Assembly: GCF_001183965.1 (NCBI RefSeq)
Contig: NZ_LFZV01000001.1
Span: forward strand, 1,549,112-1,613,111
Source of the DNA: Bacillus sp. FJAT-27916
Lineage (GTDB): Bacteria > Bacillota > Bacilli > Bacillales > Pradoshiaceae
Length of the DNA stretch: 64,000 nucleotides
Direction of reading: 5' to 3'
Part shown: piece by piece, positions 26,424 to 37,062 of the stretch
How the letters are laid out: the number at the start of each line of letters is the position of its first letter
How positions within the stretch are numbered: the stretch's first letter is position 1
Program-made: the position numbers and the translations under genes
Notes under the pieces: generated by a model
What the model was told of the DNA's origin: nothing
What the model saw: the letters and a program-made list of their open reading frames with translations, nothing else
Database searches by the model: none

Positions 26424-26830
26424 TATAATTTTGCTTGATTCCGTATATTTTTCTGTCAACTTACATAGTGTTTACTATTCGCTAAATGGGATTGTCCTGA
26501 TTGCGCCTTACGGTGAATAGTTCTTCCATATATTAAATTCAGCACCCATAGTCTGGTTATTTCGCTCTTCACGTTTTCATTACGCCCTCAAACACCTATA
26601 AAAAGATAAATCTTAAATAAACTTTATGAAAATGAAGCTGCTATATAGTCCGGTATATCAAAATGGCCAAGCCAAGCTATTTGGAGCTAAAAATCAGCAA
26701 ATGTACATTTTTAGCGGTAGAAAAATGCCAACAGGAAGAGGAGAGTGTTGTTTACATCACCATCGAAAAAAGATTCTGTTTAGTCGGGTCTTTGCATAGA
26801 CTTGTACTAAAACGTTGGAGAGGACGAGTG
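26424..26830. other. Leader/promoter region of dacB
   Basis: About 400 bases lie before dacB. The region holds a 9-bp inverted repeat, GCTAAAAAT (26686-26694) and ATTTTTAGC (26707-26715), with a 12-base loop and no T-run. CATA-containing sequences that could be sigma-E -10 elements occur (26525-26555, 26795-26802), but none has a convincing -35. I see no small gene. Confidence 0.4.
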
Positions 26831-26832
26831 TG

Positions 26833-28050
26833 GTGAAAAGATATCTAGCGCGGTCGAAGAAAAAGAACCTGTCCGATAGCAGTCAATCCTCCTCATGGGG
26901 GAAGAAGATTCTGTTGAGCCTTCTCGTCTGCATATTGAGTATGACCTTCATTCTAGGTGAAGAGAACCAGGTGCAGGCAAAGGAAATGAAAAGCATGCAG
27001 GTCGGTGCAAAAAGTGCGATTACGATTGAGCAAAGTACCGGCAGGATTCTATATGAGAAGGATGCTCATACAAAAAGAAGGATTGCGAGCATCACTAAAA
27101 TTATGACGGCTATCCTGGCGATTGAGTCAGGGAAGATGGACAAAACCGTAACGGTGAGTGAATCAATCTTGAAGGCAGAGGGCTCTGCCATCTATTTGAA
27201 GGTCGGGGAGAAGATTAAACTAAGCGATCTTGTTTATGGCCTTATGCTCCGGTCTGGAAATGACGCGGCTATTGCGATTGCAGAATATGTGGGAGGAAGT
27301 GTGGAGGGATTTGCCACCATGATGAACCAGAAGGCGGAATGGATTGGGATGGAGAACAGTCATTTCACGAATCCGCATGGCCTGGATGACTCCAATAATC
27401 ATTACTCCACTGCTTACGATATGGCTATCCTGACTCAATATGCGATGAAGAATAAGAATTACCGTAAAATAGCCGGAACGAAAATACATAGAGCCCCGAA
27501 TCCGAATGAAGCGTGGGATCGCGTGTGGAAAAACAAAAACCGTCTCCTTACCGAAAAATATAAATACTGTACAGGAGGAAAGACTGGTTATACAAAAAAG
27601 GCTAAACGAACTCTTGTCACGACTGCTTCAAAGGACGGAGTTGACCTCATAACGGTTACGATTGATGATTCAACTGATTGGGCAGACCATATCGCCCTTT
27701 ACGAGGCAGGTTTTGACCAGTATTCACTTGTCGAGGTGCTTCCAGAAGGACCGATTGATGCCGTTAAGAAAGGCTTTTACAAAAAGAAGGCTCATTTGAG
27801 GTCGTCATTGATCTATCCGCTGACGGATGAGGAGAAGGAAAAGGTCAAAGTAGTTTATAAGCTGCAAAAGCCAAAGAAAAAATGGAGGAACGAAAAGAAA
27901 TGGCCTGAAAAGGTTGGGGTTGCCGAGCTGATACTGGATGGGGAGGTTCTCTATAAGAAGCCCATCTATTTAAAGAAAGAGAAAAAGACGGTCATGGAAA
28001 CATGGATGCATGTGTTTATGACTTTTGCAGGTGCTGATCGGAATGGTTAA
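26833..28050 (+). CDS. dacB: D-alanyl-D-alanine carboxypeptidase DacB (spore cortex)
   Basis: DacB (PBP5*) acts in the mother cell to control cross-linking of spore cortex. The 405-residue protein has a signal anchor (about 28-45), SITK at the active serine, SGNDAA, and KTGY. GGAGAGGA at 26817-26824 places the start at one of two adjacent GTGs (26830 or 26833); the apparent earlier TTG lies within the ribosome site. It overlaps spmA by 8 bases; dacB-spmA-spmB is a conserved sporulation operon. Confidence 0.93.
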   Translation: MKRYLARSKKKNLSDSSQSSSWGKKILLSLLVCILSMTFILGEENQVQAKEMKSMQVGAKSAITIEQSTGRILYEKDAHTKRRIASITKIMTAILAIESGKMDKTVTVSESILKAEGSAIYLKVGEKIKLSDLVYGLMLRSGNDAAIAIAEYVGGSVEGFATMMNQKAEWIGMENSHFTNPHGLDDSNNHYSTAYDMAILTQYAMKNKNYRKIAGTKIHRAPNPNEAWDRVWKNKNRLLTEKYKYCTGGKTGYTKKAKRTLVTTASKDGVDLITVTIDDSTDWADHIALYEAGFDQYSLVEVLPEGPIDAVKKGFYKKKAHLRSSLIYPLTDEEKEKVKVVYKLQKPKKKWRNEKKWPEKVGVAELILDGEVLYKKPIYLKKEKKTVMETWMHVFMTFAGADRNG

Positions 28051-28636
28051 CTATATATGGGTCGGTCTCAGTATCATAGGAATTGTCTATGCTATGTTTA
28101 CGGGGACGATTGCAGAGGTCAATGAGGCGATATTCAAGAGTGCGAAGGAGTCTGTCACCCTTTGTTTTGGATTGATGAGTATTCTTGTCTTCTGGCTCGG
28201 GATGATGAAGATTGCTGAGCATTCAGGCTTGCTTGAGAAGCTATCCTTATTGTTTAAGCCAATTGTCTCCCGTCTTTTCCCAGATGTGCCGGCGAATCAC
28301 CCGGCAATGGGCTATATCGTCTCCAATATAATGGCTAACACATTAGGTCTCGGGAATGCGGCGACACCGCTTGGCATCAAGGCAATGGAACAATTAAAAA
28401 TTCTGAATGGGAACAAGGATTCAGCGAGCCGATCAATGATTACCTTTCTTGCCTTAAACACATCAGGCTTAACACTTATCCCGACGACTGTCATCGGCAT
28501 TCGCATCCATTATCATTCAGCCAATCCGACAGAAATTGTCGGGCCGACTTTATTGGCTACTGTCATTGCGACGATTGCGGCAATCTTCATTGACCGGTTC
28601 TATTATTATAAGAGGGTGCGAAAGGGGATAGAGTGA
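28043..28636 (+). CDS. spmA: Spore maturation protein A
   Basis: SpmA is a membrane protein needed for spore core dehydration. The 197-residue protein has several spans and the conserved ANTLGLGNAATPLGIKAME and NTSGLTLIPTTVIGIR segments of the nucleoside-recognition (gate) domain. The start at ATG 28043 gives MVNYIW, matching the family; the frame is open to 28025. It is followed by spmB after one base. Confidence 0.93.
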   Translation: MVNYIWVGLSIIGIVYAMFTGTIAEVNEAIFKSAKESVTLCFGLMSILVFWLGMMKIAEHSGLLEKLSLLFKPIVSRLFPDVPANHPAMGYIVSNIMANTLGLGNAATPLGIKAMEQLKILNGNKDSASRSMITFLALNTSGLTLIPTTVIGIRIHYHSANPTEIVGPTLLATVIATIAAIFIDRFYYYKRVRKGIE

Positions 28637-28637
28637 T

Positions 28638-29168
28638 ATGCAATGGATTTCAGCCCTGTCGCTATGGATGATTCCTGTCATGATTCTATTGATTTTAGCC
28701 TATGGCACCTATAAGAAGGTTCCAACCTATGAAAGCTTTGTAGAAGGAGGAAAGGAGGGGGTTAAAATCACCTTCTCAATCATCCCTTTTTTAATTGGAA
28801 TGATGGTGGCTATTTCAATCTTTCGCGCTTCCGGTGCGATGGATGCGGTCATCTCCTGGATAAAGCCTGCCTTGCATGTATTGGGGGTGCCTTCAGAGGT
28901 TGTTCCGCTTGCCTTAATCAGGCCTATCTCCGGCAATGCCGCTTTAGGAATGGCGAGTGATCTGATTGCTAGCTATGGTCCTGACTCGTTCATCGGCAGA
29001 GTAGCTTCAACGATTCAAGGAAGTACGGATACGACCTTGTATGTCTTGACGGTTTATTTCGGCGCAGTCGGGATCAAAAGAATGGGGGATGCACTTAAGG
29101 TTGGCTTATGGGCGGACCTGGTAGGAATCGGAGCAGCCATTATACTGGCAACAATCATGTTTCAATAA
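28638..29168 (+). CDS. spmB: Spore maturation protein B
   Basis: SpmB partners SpmA. The 176-residue membrane protein has the gate-domain segments VPLALIRPISGNAALGMASDLI and IQGSTDTTLYVLTVYFGAVGIKR. Its length is close to that of B. subtilis SpmB (178). A terminator follows before rluB. Confidence 0.93.
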   Translation: MQWISALSLWMIPVMILLILAYGTYKKVPTYESFVEGGKEGVKITFSIIPFLIGMMVAISIFRASGAMDAVISWIKPALHVLGVPSEVVPLALIRPISGNAALGMASDLIASYGPDSFIGRVASTIQGSTDTTLYVLTVYFGAVGIKRMGDALKVGLWADLVGIGAAIILATIMFQ

Positions 29169-29225
29169 ATGTTCAAAAATTGGACAAATTATCTCCTTGT
29201 ATGTTAAAAATAGGAATAAATGATA

Positions 29226-29254
29226 GAAATCGGCGATTTAAGCCGATTTTTTTG
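29226..29254 (+). terminator. Rho-independent terminator after spmB
   Basis: AATCGGC pairs with GCCGATT around a 7-base loop, followed by T7. Confidence 0.8.
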
Positions 29255-29396
29255 TGTTTCCGAGCTAGGAATGAAATAATATCGATGAATGAACATATCG
29301 TTTTCGCGAAAAACAAAGTATAATGAACAATTAGGTAGAAACCCTATGATTTGTGTAAACTATCTAGAAAAAGTAAAATTAGACAGGTGATTATGA

Positions 29397-30125
29397 ATGG
29401 AAAGAATACAAAAAGTGATAGCCCAAGCCGGCATTGCGTCACGACGCAAGGCTGAACAACTGATTCAGGAAGGGAAAGTAACCGTGAATGGAAAGGTTGT
29501 CAGGGAGCTTGGTGTTAAGGTAGGACCGAATGACCATATTGAGGTCAGCGGTGTGCCAGTTGAGAAGGAAGAGCCGGTTTACTACCTTCTTTATAAACCG
29601 CGCGGAGTCATTTCGGCTGTATCAGATGATAAGGGACGCAAAACGGTCGTAGACTTATTCCCGTTTGTTGAAAAGCGCATCTATCCGGTTGGAAGGCTGG
29701 ATTATGATACATCTGGCTTGCTTTTATTAACGAATGACGGTGATTTCGCCAATGCGCTTATGCATCCGAAATATCAGATTGAAAAAACCTATGTGGCAAA
29801 AGTAAAGGGGATTCCAAGCCGTGAAGCGATGCGCCAATTAGAGCGCGGCGTTATGCTTGAGGATGGAAAAACAGCTCCTGCAAAGGCGAAAATGATTTCC
29901 ATGGACCGCAGGAAGCAGACATCCATCATTGAGCTGACCATCCATGAAGGCCGTAATAGACAGGTCAGAAGGATGTTTGAGGCAATTGGTATGCCTGTCA
30001 TGAAACTAAAACGCGAGGCATACGGCTTCTTGACCTTGCATGGGGTTAATACAGGCGATTACCGCGAGTTAACACCGCATGAGGTGAAACAGCTCCGTAA
30101 TATGGCACTAAATAAAAATAGATAA
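29397..30125 (+). CDS. rluB: 23S rRNA pseudouridine synthase RluB
   Basis: RluB makes pseudouridine in helix 89-region 23S rRNA. The 242-residue protein has an N-terminal S4 domain (IQKVIAQAGIASRRKAEQLIQEGKVTVNG, about 4-32) and the catalytic domain with PVGRLDYDTSGLLLLTNDG (catalytic Asp near 103) and GRNRQVRRMF. The exact uridine is inferred from the family. AGGTGA precedes the ATG. It lies before the res cluster as in B. subtilis. Confidence 0.92.
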   Translation: MERIQKVIAQAGIASRRKAEQLIQEGKVTVNGKVVRELGVKVGPNDHIEVSGVPVEKEEPVYYLLYKPRGVISAVSDDKGRKTVVDLFPFVEKRIYPVGRLDYDTSGLLLLTNDGDFANALMHPKYQIEKTYVAKVKGIPSREAMRQLERGVMLEDGKTAPAKAKMISMDRRKQTSIIELTIHEGRNRQVRRMFEAIGMPVMKLKREAYGFLTLHGVNTGDYRELTPHEVKQLRNMALNKNR

Positions 30126-30219
30126 TTTGTCTAGCAAACCAGGGCACTGCTTTTATGCAATCGGGGACAAAGGCGGTGCTTAATGGGTACATACAGGAAC
30201 AAATGGGGGAAAGGCACGT

Positions 30220-30747
30220 ATGAACAAACAAAAGCGTTTTTGGATGAGAACGATCATTTTGGCTGTTTTGGCTAGTGCTGTCGTGTATGTCGTCTATTCC
30301 AGCTTAACGATGGACAAGGAAAAGTCACTTGATAAAGGTGATGAAGCGCCGAATTTTGCTTTGACTGACCTAGAGGGAATGAAGCATGTGCTGGAGGAGT
30401 ACAAGGGGCAGGGTGTATTCCTTAATTTCTGGGGAACATGGTGCAAGCCTTGTGAATATGAAATGCCCTATATCCAAAGCCAATATGAGCAATTCAAGGA
30501 TAAAGGCGTCCATGTAGTGGCCGTCAATGTGAATGAGGCGGATTTTGTCGTTGAGAAATTCAGAGACAGACATAAATTGACATTTCCAATTGTTATTGAT
30601 AAGAATAATCTTGTTCAGCAAAATTATTTGATTAATACCCTGCCAGCCACTTATTTAATCGATAAGGATGGAAAAGTCGTAGATTACACGACTGGCAGTT
30701 TAACAGAGGAAAAGATCCAGCAGATGATGGAACAAATTCAGCCATAA
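30220..30747 (+). CDS. resA: Thiol-disulfide oxidoreductase ResA
   Basis: ResA reduces the heme-binding cysteines of apocytochrome c outside the membrane. The 175-residue protein has an N-terminal membrane anchor (about 9-29) and a thioredoxin fold with active site WGTWCKPCE near 73-81 and the cis-proline region NTLPATYLID. It is followed after 16 bases by resB. Confidence 0.93.
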   Translation: MNKQKRFWMRTIILAVLASAVVYVVYSSLTMDKEKSLDKGDEAPNFALTDLEGMKHVLEEYKGQGVFLNFWGTWCKPCEYEMPYIQSQYEQFKDKGVHVVAVNVNEADFVVEKFRDRHKLTFPIVIDKNNLVQQNYLINTLPATYLIDKDGKVVDYTTGSLTEEKIQQMMEQIQP

Positions 30748-30763
30748 CAAGGGGTAATGTTTC

Positions 30764-32410
30764 ATGAAAGAAATTAAGTGTGAATGCGGTCACATCAATC
30801 CATATGGAACGGTGCTGTGTGAAGCATGCGGCAAGGTGCTAGAGAAGGAGACAGAGGAAGAAAAGCAGAAATTACTGGATATGAAATACGAGGGCAGCGC
30901 AAGGCGTTCCCAAACGTATAATAAAACCGTGATTGATAAGGTATGGACCTTCTTCTCTTCTGTCAAAGTAGGGGTCACCTTAATCATCCTTCCGCTCATT
31001 GCCGCCTCCATTGGAACTATCTTCCCACAGGAGGCCCTCATTCCAGCCGGTGAGCCGGCAAATACTTTTTATGAGAATGAGTACGGAACCATCGGGAAGA
31101 TTTATTATGAATTAGGATTACATAACTTATACAGCTCATGGTGGTTCTTGCTGCTTGTGTCCTTGCTCGGGGTATCGCTCGTTATCGCGAGCTTGGATCG
31201 ATTTGTGCCTTTATACCGCGCTTTGAAGAATCAGCGTGTCACCAGGCATCCACAGTTCATGAGAAGACAGCGGATTTTCGGCCAATCGACGAAAATGGTT
31301 GACGGAACCTATGAGCTTATTAAAGAAAGACTTGCCGCAAAACGGTACAAAATTAGAGAAGAAAACGGGAATATTCTAGCTGAGAAGAATCGGTTCTCGC
31401 GCTGGGGTCCCTATGTCAACCATATTGGCTTGATCATCTTCTTGATTGGCGGGATGCTCCGCTTTGTACCAGGCATGTATGTAAATGAGTACATGCGTAT
31501 TCCTGAAGGGGAGACCGTCGCCGTCCCTGGAACCAATGGGGAGTATTATGTAAAGAATAATCAGTTTATCATTGAAACGTATGATAAGGAAGCAGACGCC
31601 AAGTTTGAGTCGGCGCTTGAGCGGACAGGCTCAGTTGTCAGCAATTATCAGACGAATGCGACTCTTTACAAACATATCGGCGAAACGATTCCTGGTGAAG
31701 AACCAGAGCTTGAGAAGGTGAAGGATTTTCCCATCATTGTTAATGATCCGTTGAAATTTGAATCATTTGCCCTCTATCAAACCTCTTATGAAGAATCATT
31801 TTCATCTATGAATTTTTCTTTCATCAATAAATCATCAGAGAAGAGCTTTGGGGAATTTACGGTTGATTTAAAGAATCCGAAAGATTCCTATGATCTCGGG
31901 GATGGCTATAAAGTCCAGCTTGCCAGCTATTTCCCAGATTTTGAATTCGACGAGAATAATCAGCCGACCACAAAGTCTAGGTATCCGAATAATCCAGCCT
32001 TCATCTTTAACCTGTATACGCCGGGCAATTCGGAGCCTGAGGTCGCCTTCATTGGTATTCAGCAGAACCTTGAGCCGATGGGTGAGAATGAATACGCCAT
32101 TAAATTCAGCGGCATTGATTATCAATACTCAACCTACCTGACTGTCAGGAAGGATCTTACATTATGGGTTTTGGGGCTTGGCGGCTTAATTTTCATGATT
32201 GGGGTTGTACAGGGGGCCTATTGGCAGCACCGAAGAATCTGGCTTCAGCAAAAGGATGGAGAAATCTTGGTTGCAGCTCATACGAACAAGAACTGGTATG
32301 GAATTAAGCGTGAGATAAATGAGATATTGGAGGGAACTCCAATACCGCTTCCGGTTGACCAAACCGAGGAGGAATCCAGTCAAACTAAAGGGGGAGAAGT
32401 GAGTGGCTGA
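30764..32410 (+). CDS. resB: Cytochrome c biogenesis protein ResB (CcsA partner, Ccs1)
   Basis: ResB works with ResC to move and attach heme in system II cytochrome c maturation. The 548-residue protein has a short zinc-ribbon-like N-terminus ([18 protein letters not shown], 6-23), then membrane spans near 68-90, 128-148, 215-235 and 465-490 flanking a large outer loop. It overlaps resC by 8 bases. Confidence 0.93.
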   Translation: MKEIKCECGHINPYGTVLCEACGKVLEKETEEEKQKLLDMKYEGSARRSQTYNKTVIDKVWTFFSSVKVGVTLIILPLIAASIGTIFPQEALIPAGEPANTFYENEYGTIGKIYYELGLHNLYSSWWFLLLVSLLGVSLVIASLDRFVPLYRALKNQRVTRHPQFMRRQRIFGQSTKMVDGTYELIKERLAAKRYKIREENGNILAEKNRFSRWGPYVNHIGLIIFLIGGMLRFVPGMYVNEYMRIPEGETVAVPGTNGEYYVKNNQFIIETYDKEADAKFESALERTGSVVSNYQTNATLYKHIGETIPGEEPELEKVKDFPIIVNDPLKFESFALYQTSYEESFSSMNFSFINKSSEKSFGEFTVDLKNPKDSYDLGDGYKVQLASYFPDFEFDENNQPTTKSRYPNNPAFIFNLYTPGNSEPEVAFIGIQQNLEPMGENEYAIKFSGIDYQYSTYLTVRKDLTLWVLGLGGLIFMIGVVQGAYWQHRRIWLQQKDGEILVAAHTNKNWYGIKREINEILEGTPIPLPVDQTEEESSQTKGGEVSG

Positions 32411-33575
32411 ACTAAGCAGTAATTTATTGTTTGCAGCTTTTATACTTTATTTAGTATCAACGTTCATTTTTGCCGGCTCCATAAAAGGGAAGGCAGATAC
32501 ACGAAACTACAAAGGATGGGCAAAAGCCGGAATAACGGTGACCATTATTGGGTTTGCGGCTCAGGTAGGTTATTTCATCACACGCTGGATGGCCTCAGGA
32601 CATGCACCTGTCAGTAATTTATTCGAATTTACAACATTTTTCGGAATGATGCTGGTCGGTGCCTTCATTATTATTTACTTTATTTATAAGGCTTCTATTC
32701 TAGGTGTCTTCACGATGCCGATTGCTCTTTTAATCATTGCTTATGCAAGCATGTTCCCGCGCGATATTTCGCCGCTGGTCCCTTCATTAAAGAGCCATTG
32801 GCTGCAAATTCATGTGACGACAGCTGCAGCTGGAGAAGCGATTCTTGCTATCAGCTTTGCAGCAGGGTTGATTTATTTATTGAAGTTTATTGACCAGACG
32901 AAGGCTTCAAAGAGAACGTTCTGGCTTGAAGCTATTCTCTTTTTCTTGATCTCAACTGTTGGATTTGTCGCTGTAACCACAGGTTTCTCATTAGCAGATT
33001 ACAAGGCAGACTATACTTGGGTGAATAAAGATGGTGCAGAGGAAACGGCCTCCTATACAATGCCGGCTTTATTCGGTCCGCATGAAGCGAAGCTGACAGC
33101 AGGAGAAGGAATGGAACCGCTCATCGATATGCCGGCATTCATCAATGCAAAGAAATTCAATACAGTCATTTGGTCTGTTTTAGCCGGCTTTGTATTTTAT
33201 GGTCTTCTTCGTTTAGTATTGAGGAAGCGAATTGGAGCCGCTTTGCAGCCATTGGTGAAATCAGTCAATCTGAATTTACTGGATGAAATCGGCTATCGTT
33301 CCATTGTCATTGGCTTCCCCGTCTTCACGCTCGGAGCCTTGATCTTTGCCATGATTTGGGCACAGATTGCCTGGTCAAGATTCTGGGGATGGGACCCGAA
33401 AGAAGTATGGGCGCTTATTACATGGTTATTTTATGCGGCGTTCCTTCATTTGCGTATATCAAGAGGATGGCATGGTGAGAAATCAGCCTGGCTGGCCGTT
33501 GCAGGCTTTGCTATCATCATGTTTAATCTCATTGTCGTTAACCTAGTTATCGCCGGTCTTCATTCCTATGCTTAA
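32403..33575 (+). CDS. resC: Cytochrome c biogenesis protein ResC (CcsB/CcsA)
   Basis: ResC is the heme-handling partner of ResB. The 390-residue membrane protein contains the WWD-type heme motif [22 protein letters not shown] near 320-340 and conserved histidines around spans ([33 protein letters not shown]). GTG 32403 is the start. A strong terminator separates it from resD. Confidence 0.94.
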   Translation: MAELSSNLLFAAFILYLVSTFIFAGSIKGKADTRNYKGWAKAGITVTIIGFAAQVGYFITRWMASGHAPVSNLFEFTTFFGMMLVGAFIIIYFIYKASILGVFTMPIALLIIAYASMFPRDISPLVPSLKSHWLQIHVTTAAAGEAILAISFAAGLIYLLKFIDQTKASKRTFWLEAILFFLISTVGFVAVTTGFSLADYKADYTWVNKDGAEETASYTMPALFGPHEAKLTAGEGMEPLIDMPAFINAKKFNTVIWSVLAGFVFYGLLRLVLRKRIGAALQPLVKSVNLNLLDEIGYRSIVIGFPVFTLGALIFAMIWAQIAWSRFWGWDPKEVWALITWLFYAAFLHLRISRGWHGEKSAWLAVAGFAIIMFNLIVVNLVIAGLHSYA

Positions 33576-33587
33576 ATAGATAAATGG

Positions 33588-33625
33588 TGAAAAGGTCAAA
33601 TCTGTAACAGATTTGACCTTTTTGT
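33588..33625 (+). terminator. Rho-independent terminator after resC
   Basis: AAAAGGTCAAATCTG pairs with CAGATTTGACCTTTTT around a very short loop. Confidence 0.88.
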
Positions 33626-33655
33626 GTGGAAAAGATAGATTTGGGAGCCATTATT

Positions 33656-33684
33656 TTTAAAAAGTTCACAAAAATTGTTATGAT
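33656..33684 (+). promoter_or_regulatory. Putative resD promoter
   Basis: TTTAAA (33656-33661) and TATGAT (33679-33684) are 17 bases apart. The spacer holds GTTCACAA, whose complement TTGTGAAC resembles a ResD half-site, so autoregulation is possible. Confidence 0.4.
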
Positions 33685-33847
33685 AATAGTAATGAAGGAT
33701 TAGGCATCTTATAAAGGTGTGTTCTAGTTCCTATTTCTTAGAATTTTTAGTTTTATATTCCTAAACTAATATTATCAAGGTATAATGAATTTTGAGGTTA
33801 ATAAGTTGTTAAGTACTGGAATAGTTTCCATGAAGGGGGTTCGGGTG

Positions 33848-34567
33848 ATGGAAGAAAGCACCATCCGATTGCTTGTAGTTGATGATGAAGACCGAATTAG
33901 AAGATTGTTGAAAATGTATTTAGAGCGAGAAGATTACGTGATTGATGAGGCTGCAAATGGTGATGATGCTATAGAACTAGCCTTGTCAAATGATTACGAT
34001 GCAATATTGCTCGATTTAATGATGCCTGGCAAGGATGGGATTGAAGTCTGCAAGGAATTGCGCGAAAAGAAGGCCACGCCTGTAATCATGCTGACAGCAA
34101 AAGGCGAGGAAGTGAATCGTGTACAAGGCTTTGAGGCCGGCACAGATGATTACATCGTTAAGCCGTTCAGTCCTAGAGAAGTTGTGCTAAGAGTGAAGGC
34201 TCTTTTAAGAAGGGCGTCTAAGACATCTTATTTACAGGCTGAAGGCTCCACAAAGGATGTTATTGTCTTTGATCATTTAACAATCGATAATGATGCACAC
34301 CGTGTGCTCGCTGACGGAAAAGAGGTTGCCCTCACACCGAAGGAATACGAGCTTCTCCTCTTCCTGGCGAAAACACCAGATAAAGTATTTGAACGTGAGC
34401 AACTCCTTAAAGAAGTCTGGCATTATGAATTCTTCGGAGATTTGCGAACCGTTGATACGCATATTAAGAGATTGAGAGAAAAATTAAATAAAGTGTCTGA
34501 GGATGCCGCGAAAATGATTGTAACCGTTTGGGGAGTCGGGTACAAATTTGAGGTGCAGATAGACTGA
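33848..34567 (+). CDS. resD: Redox response regulator ResD
   Basis: ResD activates anaerobic and respiratory genes. The 239-residue protein has a receiver domain (VVDDEDRIRRLL, phospho-Asp in ILLDLMMPGKDG, K in YIVKPFSPRE) and an OmpR/PhoB winged helix (LTPKEYELLLFLA...RTVDTHIKRLREKL...WGVGYKF). The frame opens at 33785, but AAGGGGG places the start at ATG 33848, giving the family length. It overlaps resE by one base. Confidence 0.95.
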   Translation: MEESTIRLLVVDDEDRIRRLLKMYLEREDYVIDEAANGDDAIELALSNDYDAILLDLMMPGKDGIEVCKELREKKATPVIMLTAKGEEVNRVQGFEAGTDDYIVKPFSPREVVLRVKALLRRASKTSYLQAEGSTKDVIVFDHLTIDNDAHRVLADGKEVALTPKEYELLLFLAKTPDKVFEREQLLKEVWHYEFFGDLRTVDTHIKRLREKLNKVSEDAAKMIVTVWGVGYKFEVQID

Positions 34568-36342
34568 TGCTTTGGAAAAGTGTGGTTGGCAAGCTATGGT
34601 TAACCATTATCCTGCTCTTTTCCTTCGTCTTGTTCATTCTGACAGTTCTGCTCTTGGAGTTCTTTCACAATCAAAGCATGCAAGAGGCAGAGCAGTCACT
34701 CTTTTTGACAGCTAATCAAGTGGAGACGGTTATTACAGAGCATGAGAATTACGCAGACGTACTCGATATTATTTGGGAAACAACCGATGAGGGCGTCGGC
34801 GTTGTCATTCTCTTAAAGGATGGAACCGTCTATACGAGCTTACAGGATGCCGATGAGGATGAGATAGCGCAGCTTTTTCAAAAGGATGAAGAACTAAAGT
34901 ACGCTTTGTTCGATCAGAAAGAAGTGAAGGAAACGACCTACTTGCCATCCGTATTGAAAGGGGACAATGTAACGCAAGCAACCATTGTCGGTATTCCGCT
35001 GGATACAAATAATATTGAAGGAGCCATCTATGCCTTTCAATCCGTTGATTCAAGTGAAAGTACGAGTGCTTCCACGACGAAATTCATTCTGATAGCCGTC
35101 TTGGCGGGAATCATTCTGACAACAGTCTTCGCCTTCTTCCTGCTGACTCGAGTGACAGCTCCACTCAGAAGGCTGAAGGAGGGTGCGTTGGAGCTCTCAA
35201 AAGGGAGATTTGACATGAAGGTCCCGATTATATCAAATGATGAAATTGGTGACTTATCGAGAACCTTTAACCGAATGGCCAAGCAGCTGAAGCATAATGT
35301 GAGTGCCTTGCAGGAGGAGAAGGAGAATCTATCCAATATCTTGAGCAGTATGGCTGATGGGGTCATCACGTTTAACCGTGACGGGGAGATACTTGTCACC
35401 AATCCGCCTGCTGAGGATTTTCTAAGCTATATCCAAATGGATGAAACGGACTTGGCAGAGCTGCAAACTGGCAATCAAGTGCCGGAGAAACTGCTGAGTT
35501 TATTCCAAGAGGTCAAGGAAACAGAAACAACCAAGATTGCGGAAGTAAGCGTGCAAGGTCATGATTGGGTCATTCTGATGAATCCTCTTTATGATGCTCA
35601 AGCGGTACGGGGTGCGGTTGCTGTCCTTCGCGATATGACGGAGGAGCGGAGGCTTGATAAGATGCGGAAGGATTTTATCGCCAATGTTTCACATGAGCTG
35701 CGGACACCTATTGCTATGATGCAAGGGTATAGTGAAGCTATCATCGATGATATTGCCGAAACGCCAGAGGAGAAGAAGGAGATGGCACAAGTCATTTATG
35801 ATGAATCCTTGCGTATGGGCCGATTGGTGAATGAACTGCTGGACCTCGCCCGTATGGAGGCAGGTCATCTTTCCTTAAATAAATCTGAGGTGGAAATTGG
35901 CAGCTTTATCGAGCGAATAGTGAAGAAATTCAAAGGACTGGCAAAGGAAAAACAAATCAAGATTGTGGCCGAAATCACCCAGCCAGATGCTATTCTATTA
36001 TTTGATCCTGACCGTATGGAGCAAGTATTTACAAACCTTGTCGATAATGCTCTGCGCCATACACCGCAAAACGGAGAGGTGCGTATCATTCAGCGTACAG
36101 GTCCTAACGGAATCATATTTGAGATCAAGGATACAGGAGTTGGAATATCTGCTGAAGAGCTGCCGTTTGTATTCGAACGCTTCTACAAGGTGGATAAGGC
36201 TAGAACGAGGGGCCGTGCTGGCACCGGTTTAGGGCTTGCCATCGTGAAAAACATTATTCATGGCCACGGCGGCAAAATCGAGGTATCGAGCAAATTAGGA
36301 CACGGTACGACATTTACCTTCTTCCTCCCAACAAAAAAGTAG
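34567..36342 (+). CDS. resE: Redox sensor histidine kinase ResE
   Basis: ResE phosphorylates ResD in response to low oxygen or NO. The 591-residue protein has two spans (about 10-30 and 168-190) around an outer domain, HAMP (about 190-240), PAS-like domain (255-350), HisKA (FIANVSHELRTPIAMMQGYSEA near 365) and the ATPase domain with N box, DTGVGI, GTGLGLAI and GHGTTFTFFLP. A strong terminator follows. In B. subtilis sigX-rsiX come next but are absent here. Confidence 0.95.
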   Translation: MLWKSVVGKLWLTIILLFSFVLFILTVLLLEFFHNQSMQEAEQSLFLTANQVETVITEHENYADVLDIIWETTDEGVGVVILLKDGTVYTSLQDADEDEIAQLFQKDEELKYALFDQKEVKETTYLPSVLKGDNVTQATIVGIPLDTNNIEGAIYAFQSVDSSESTSASTTKFILIAVLAGIILTTVFAFFLLTRVTAPLRRLKEGALELSKGRFDMKVPIISNDEIGDLSRTFNRMAKQLKHNVSALQEEKENLSNILSSMADGVITFNRDGEILVTNPPAEDFLSYIQMDETDLAELQTGNQVPEKLLSLFQEVKETETTKIAEVSVQGHDWVILMNPLYDAQAVRGAVAVLRDMTEERRLDKMRKDFIANVSHELRTPIAMMQGYSEAIIDDIAETPEEKKEMAQVIYDESLRMGRLVNELLDLARMEAGHLSLNKSEVEIGSFIERIVKKFKGLAKEKQIKIVAEITQPDAILLFDPDRMEQVFTNLVDNALRHTPQNGEVRIIQRTGPNGIIFEIKDTGVGISAEELPFVFERFYKVDKARTRGRAGTGLGLAIVKNIIHGHGGKIEVSSKLGHGTTFTFFLPTKK

Positions 36343-36401
36343 GATTTCGTGTTTTATGGGGGAAGCGGGGAGAATAATCTTGTTACATGGGTAACGCATT
36401 C

Positions 36402-36448
36402 AAATCAAAGAGGACCTCAGCAAGCACGCTGAGGTCCTCTTTTTATTG
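36402..36448 (+). terminator. Rho-independent terminator after resE
   Basis: AGAGGACCTCAG pairs with CTGAGGTCCTCT around an 8-base loop, followed by TTTTTATT. It can also serve the convergent GyrI-like gene. Confidence 0.88.
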
Positions 36449-36454
36449 CACTTC

Positions 36455-36916
36455 TCATTTAATCGGCATAACAATTTTCGTTAATCGTACCTTCTCCGGA
36501 AAATCAGAATCATTGTAATAATATTCATAGGCTGTCCCGGTTGGTTCATAGCCATTTTGCTTCATAAATTCAGCCATTTCATTATAAGTTGGCTCTATGT
36601 CGCCATATGGACCGAGATACATGCAGAAAATTGACCTGCTTTCAGGAATACATCCTGACTTCAAATCGCCTTTATCGGGCAGTTTCTTCATCACAGGAAA
36701 GCCTATTTCCACATCCAAATGATGCATATCCATATTATGATACGCAACGAAAGGAACATCTGATAAACATTCCCCAAGCTCCGCTAAATAATCTGCCATC
36801 TTTTGATAGCTCTCGCCGATTAATTGCGGAAGCTTTTCAATCGAAGTCATCGTCCGAATGGCAAGTACGGGCTGCTCGTTTTGCTGAACTAATTCAATTC
36901 GAGATATTTTGGGCAT
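36455..36916 (-). CDS. GyrI-like small-molecule-binding domain protein
   Basis: The 153-residue protein is a stand-alone effector-binding (GyrI/SOUL-like) domain: it has LAIRTMTSIEKLPQLIGESYQKMADYL, then VEIGFPVMKKLP and the end region PTYNEMAEFMKQNGYEPTGTAYEYYYND. Such domains bind small cations or drugs; no DNA-binding domain is attached. GAGGAG points to ATG 36916 rather than the overlapping GTG at 36925. Confidence 0.78.
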   Translation of the reverse strand: MPKISRIELVQQNEQPVLAIRTMTSIEKLPQLIGESYQKMADYLAELGECLSDVPFVAYHNMDMHHLDVEIGFPVMKKLPDKGDLKSGCIPESRSIFCMYLGPYGDIEPTYNEMAEFMKQNGYEPTGTAYEYYYNDSDFPEKVRLTKIVMPIK

Positions 36917-37062
36917 CTTCTTCACTCCTCTTTTGTTTTTTTATATAGTTATATCTTCGGAATTCTTTACCCGTCTACTTGATTTTTAACCATTTTAATT
37001 ATGTTAATATAACGATTAATCTTCAGGGGAGAAGGAAGGCGGTACATTTGGAGGGTTAAACA

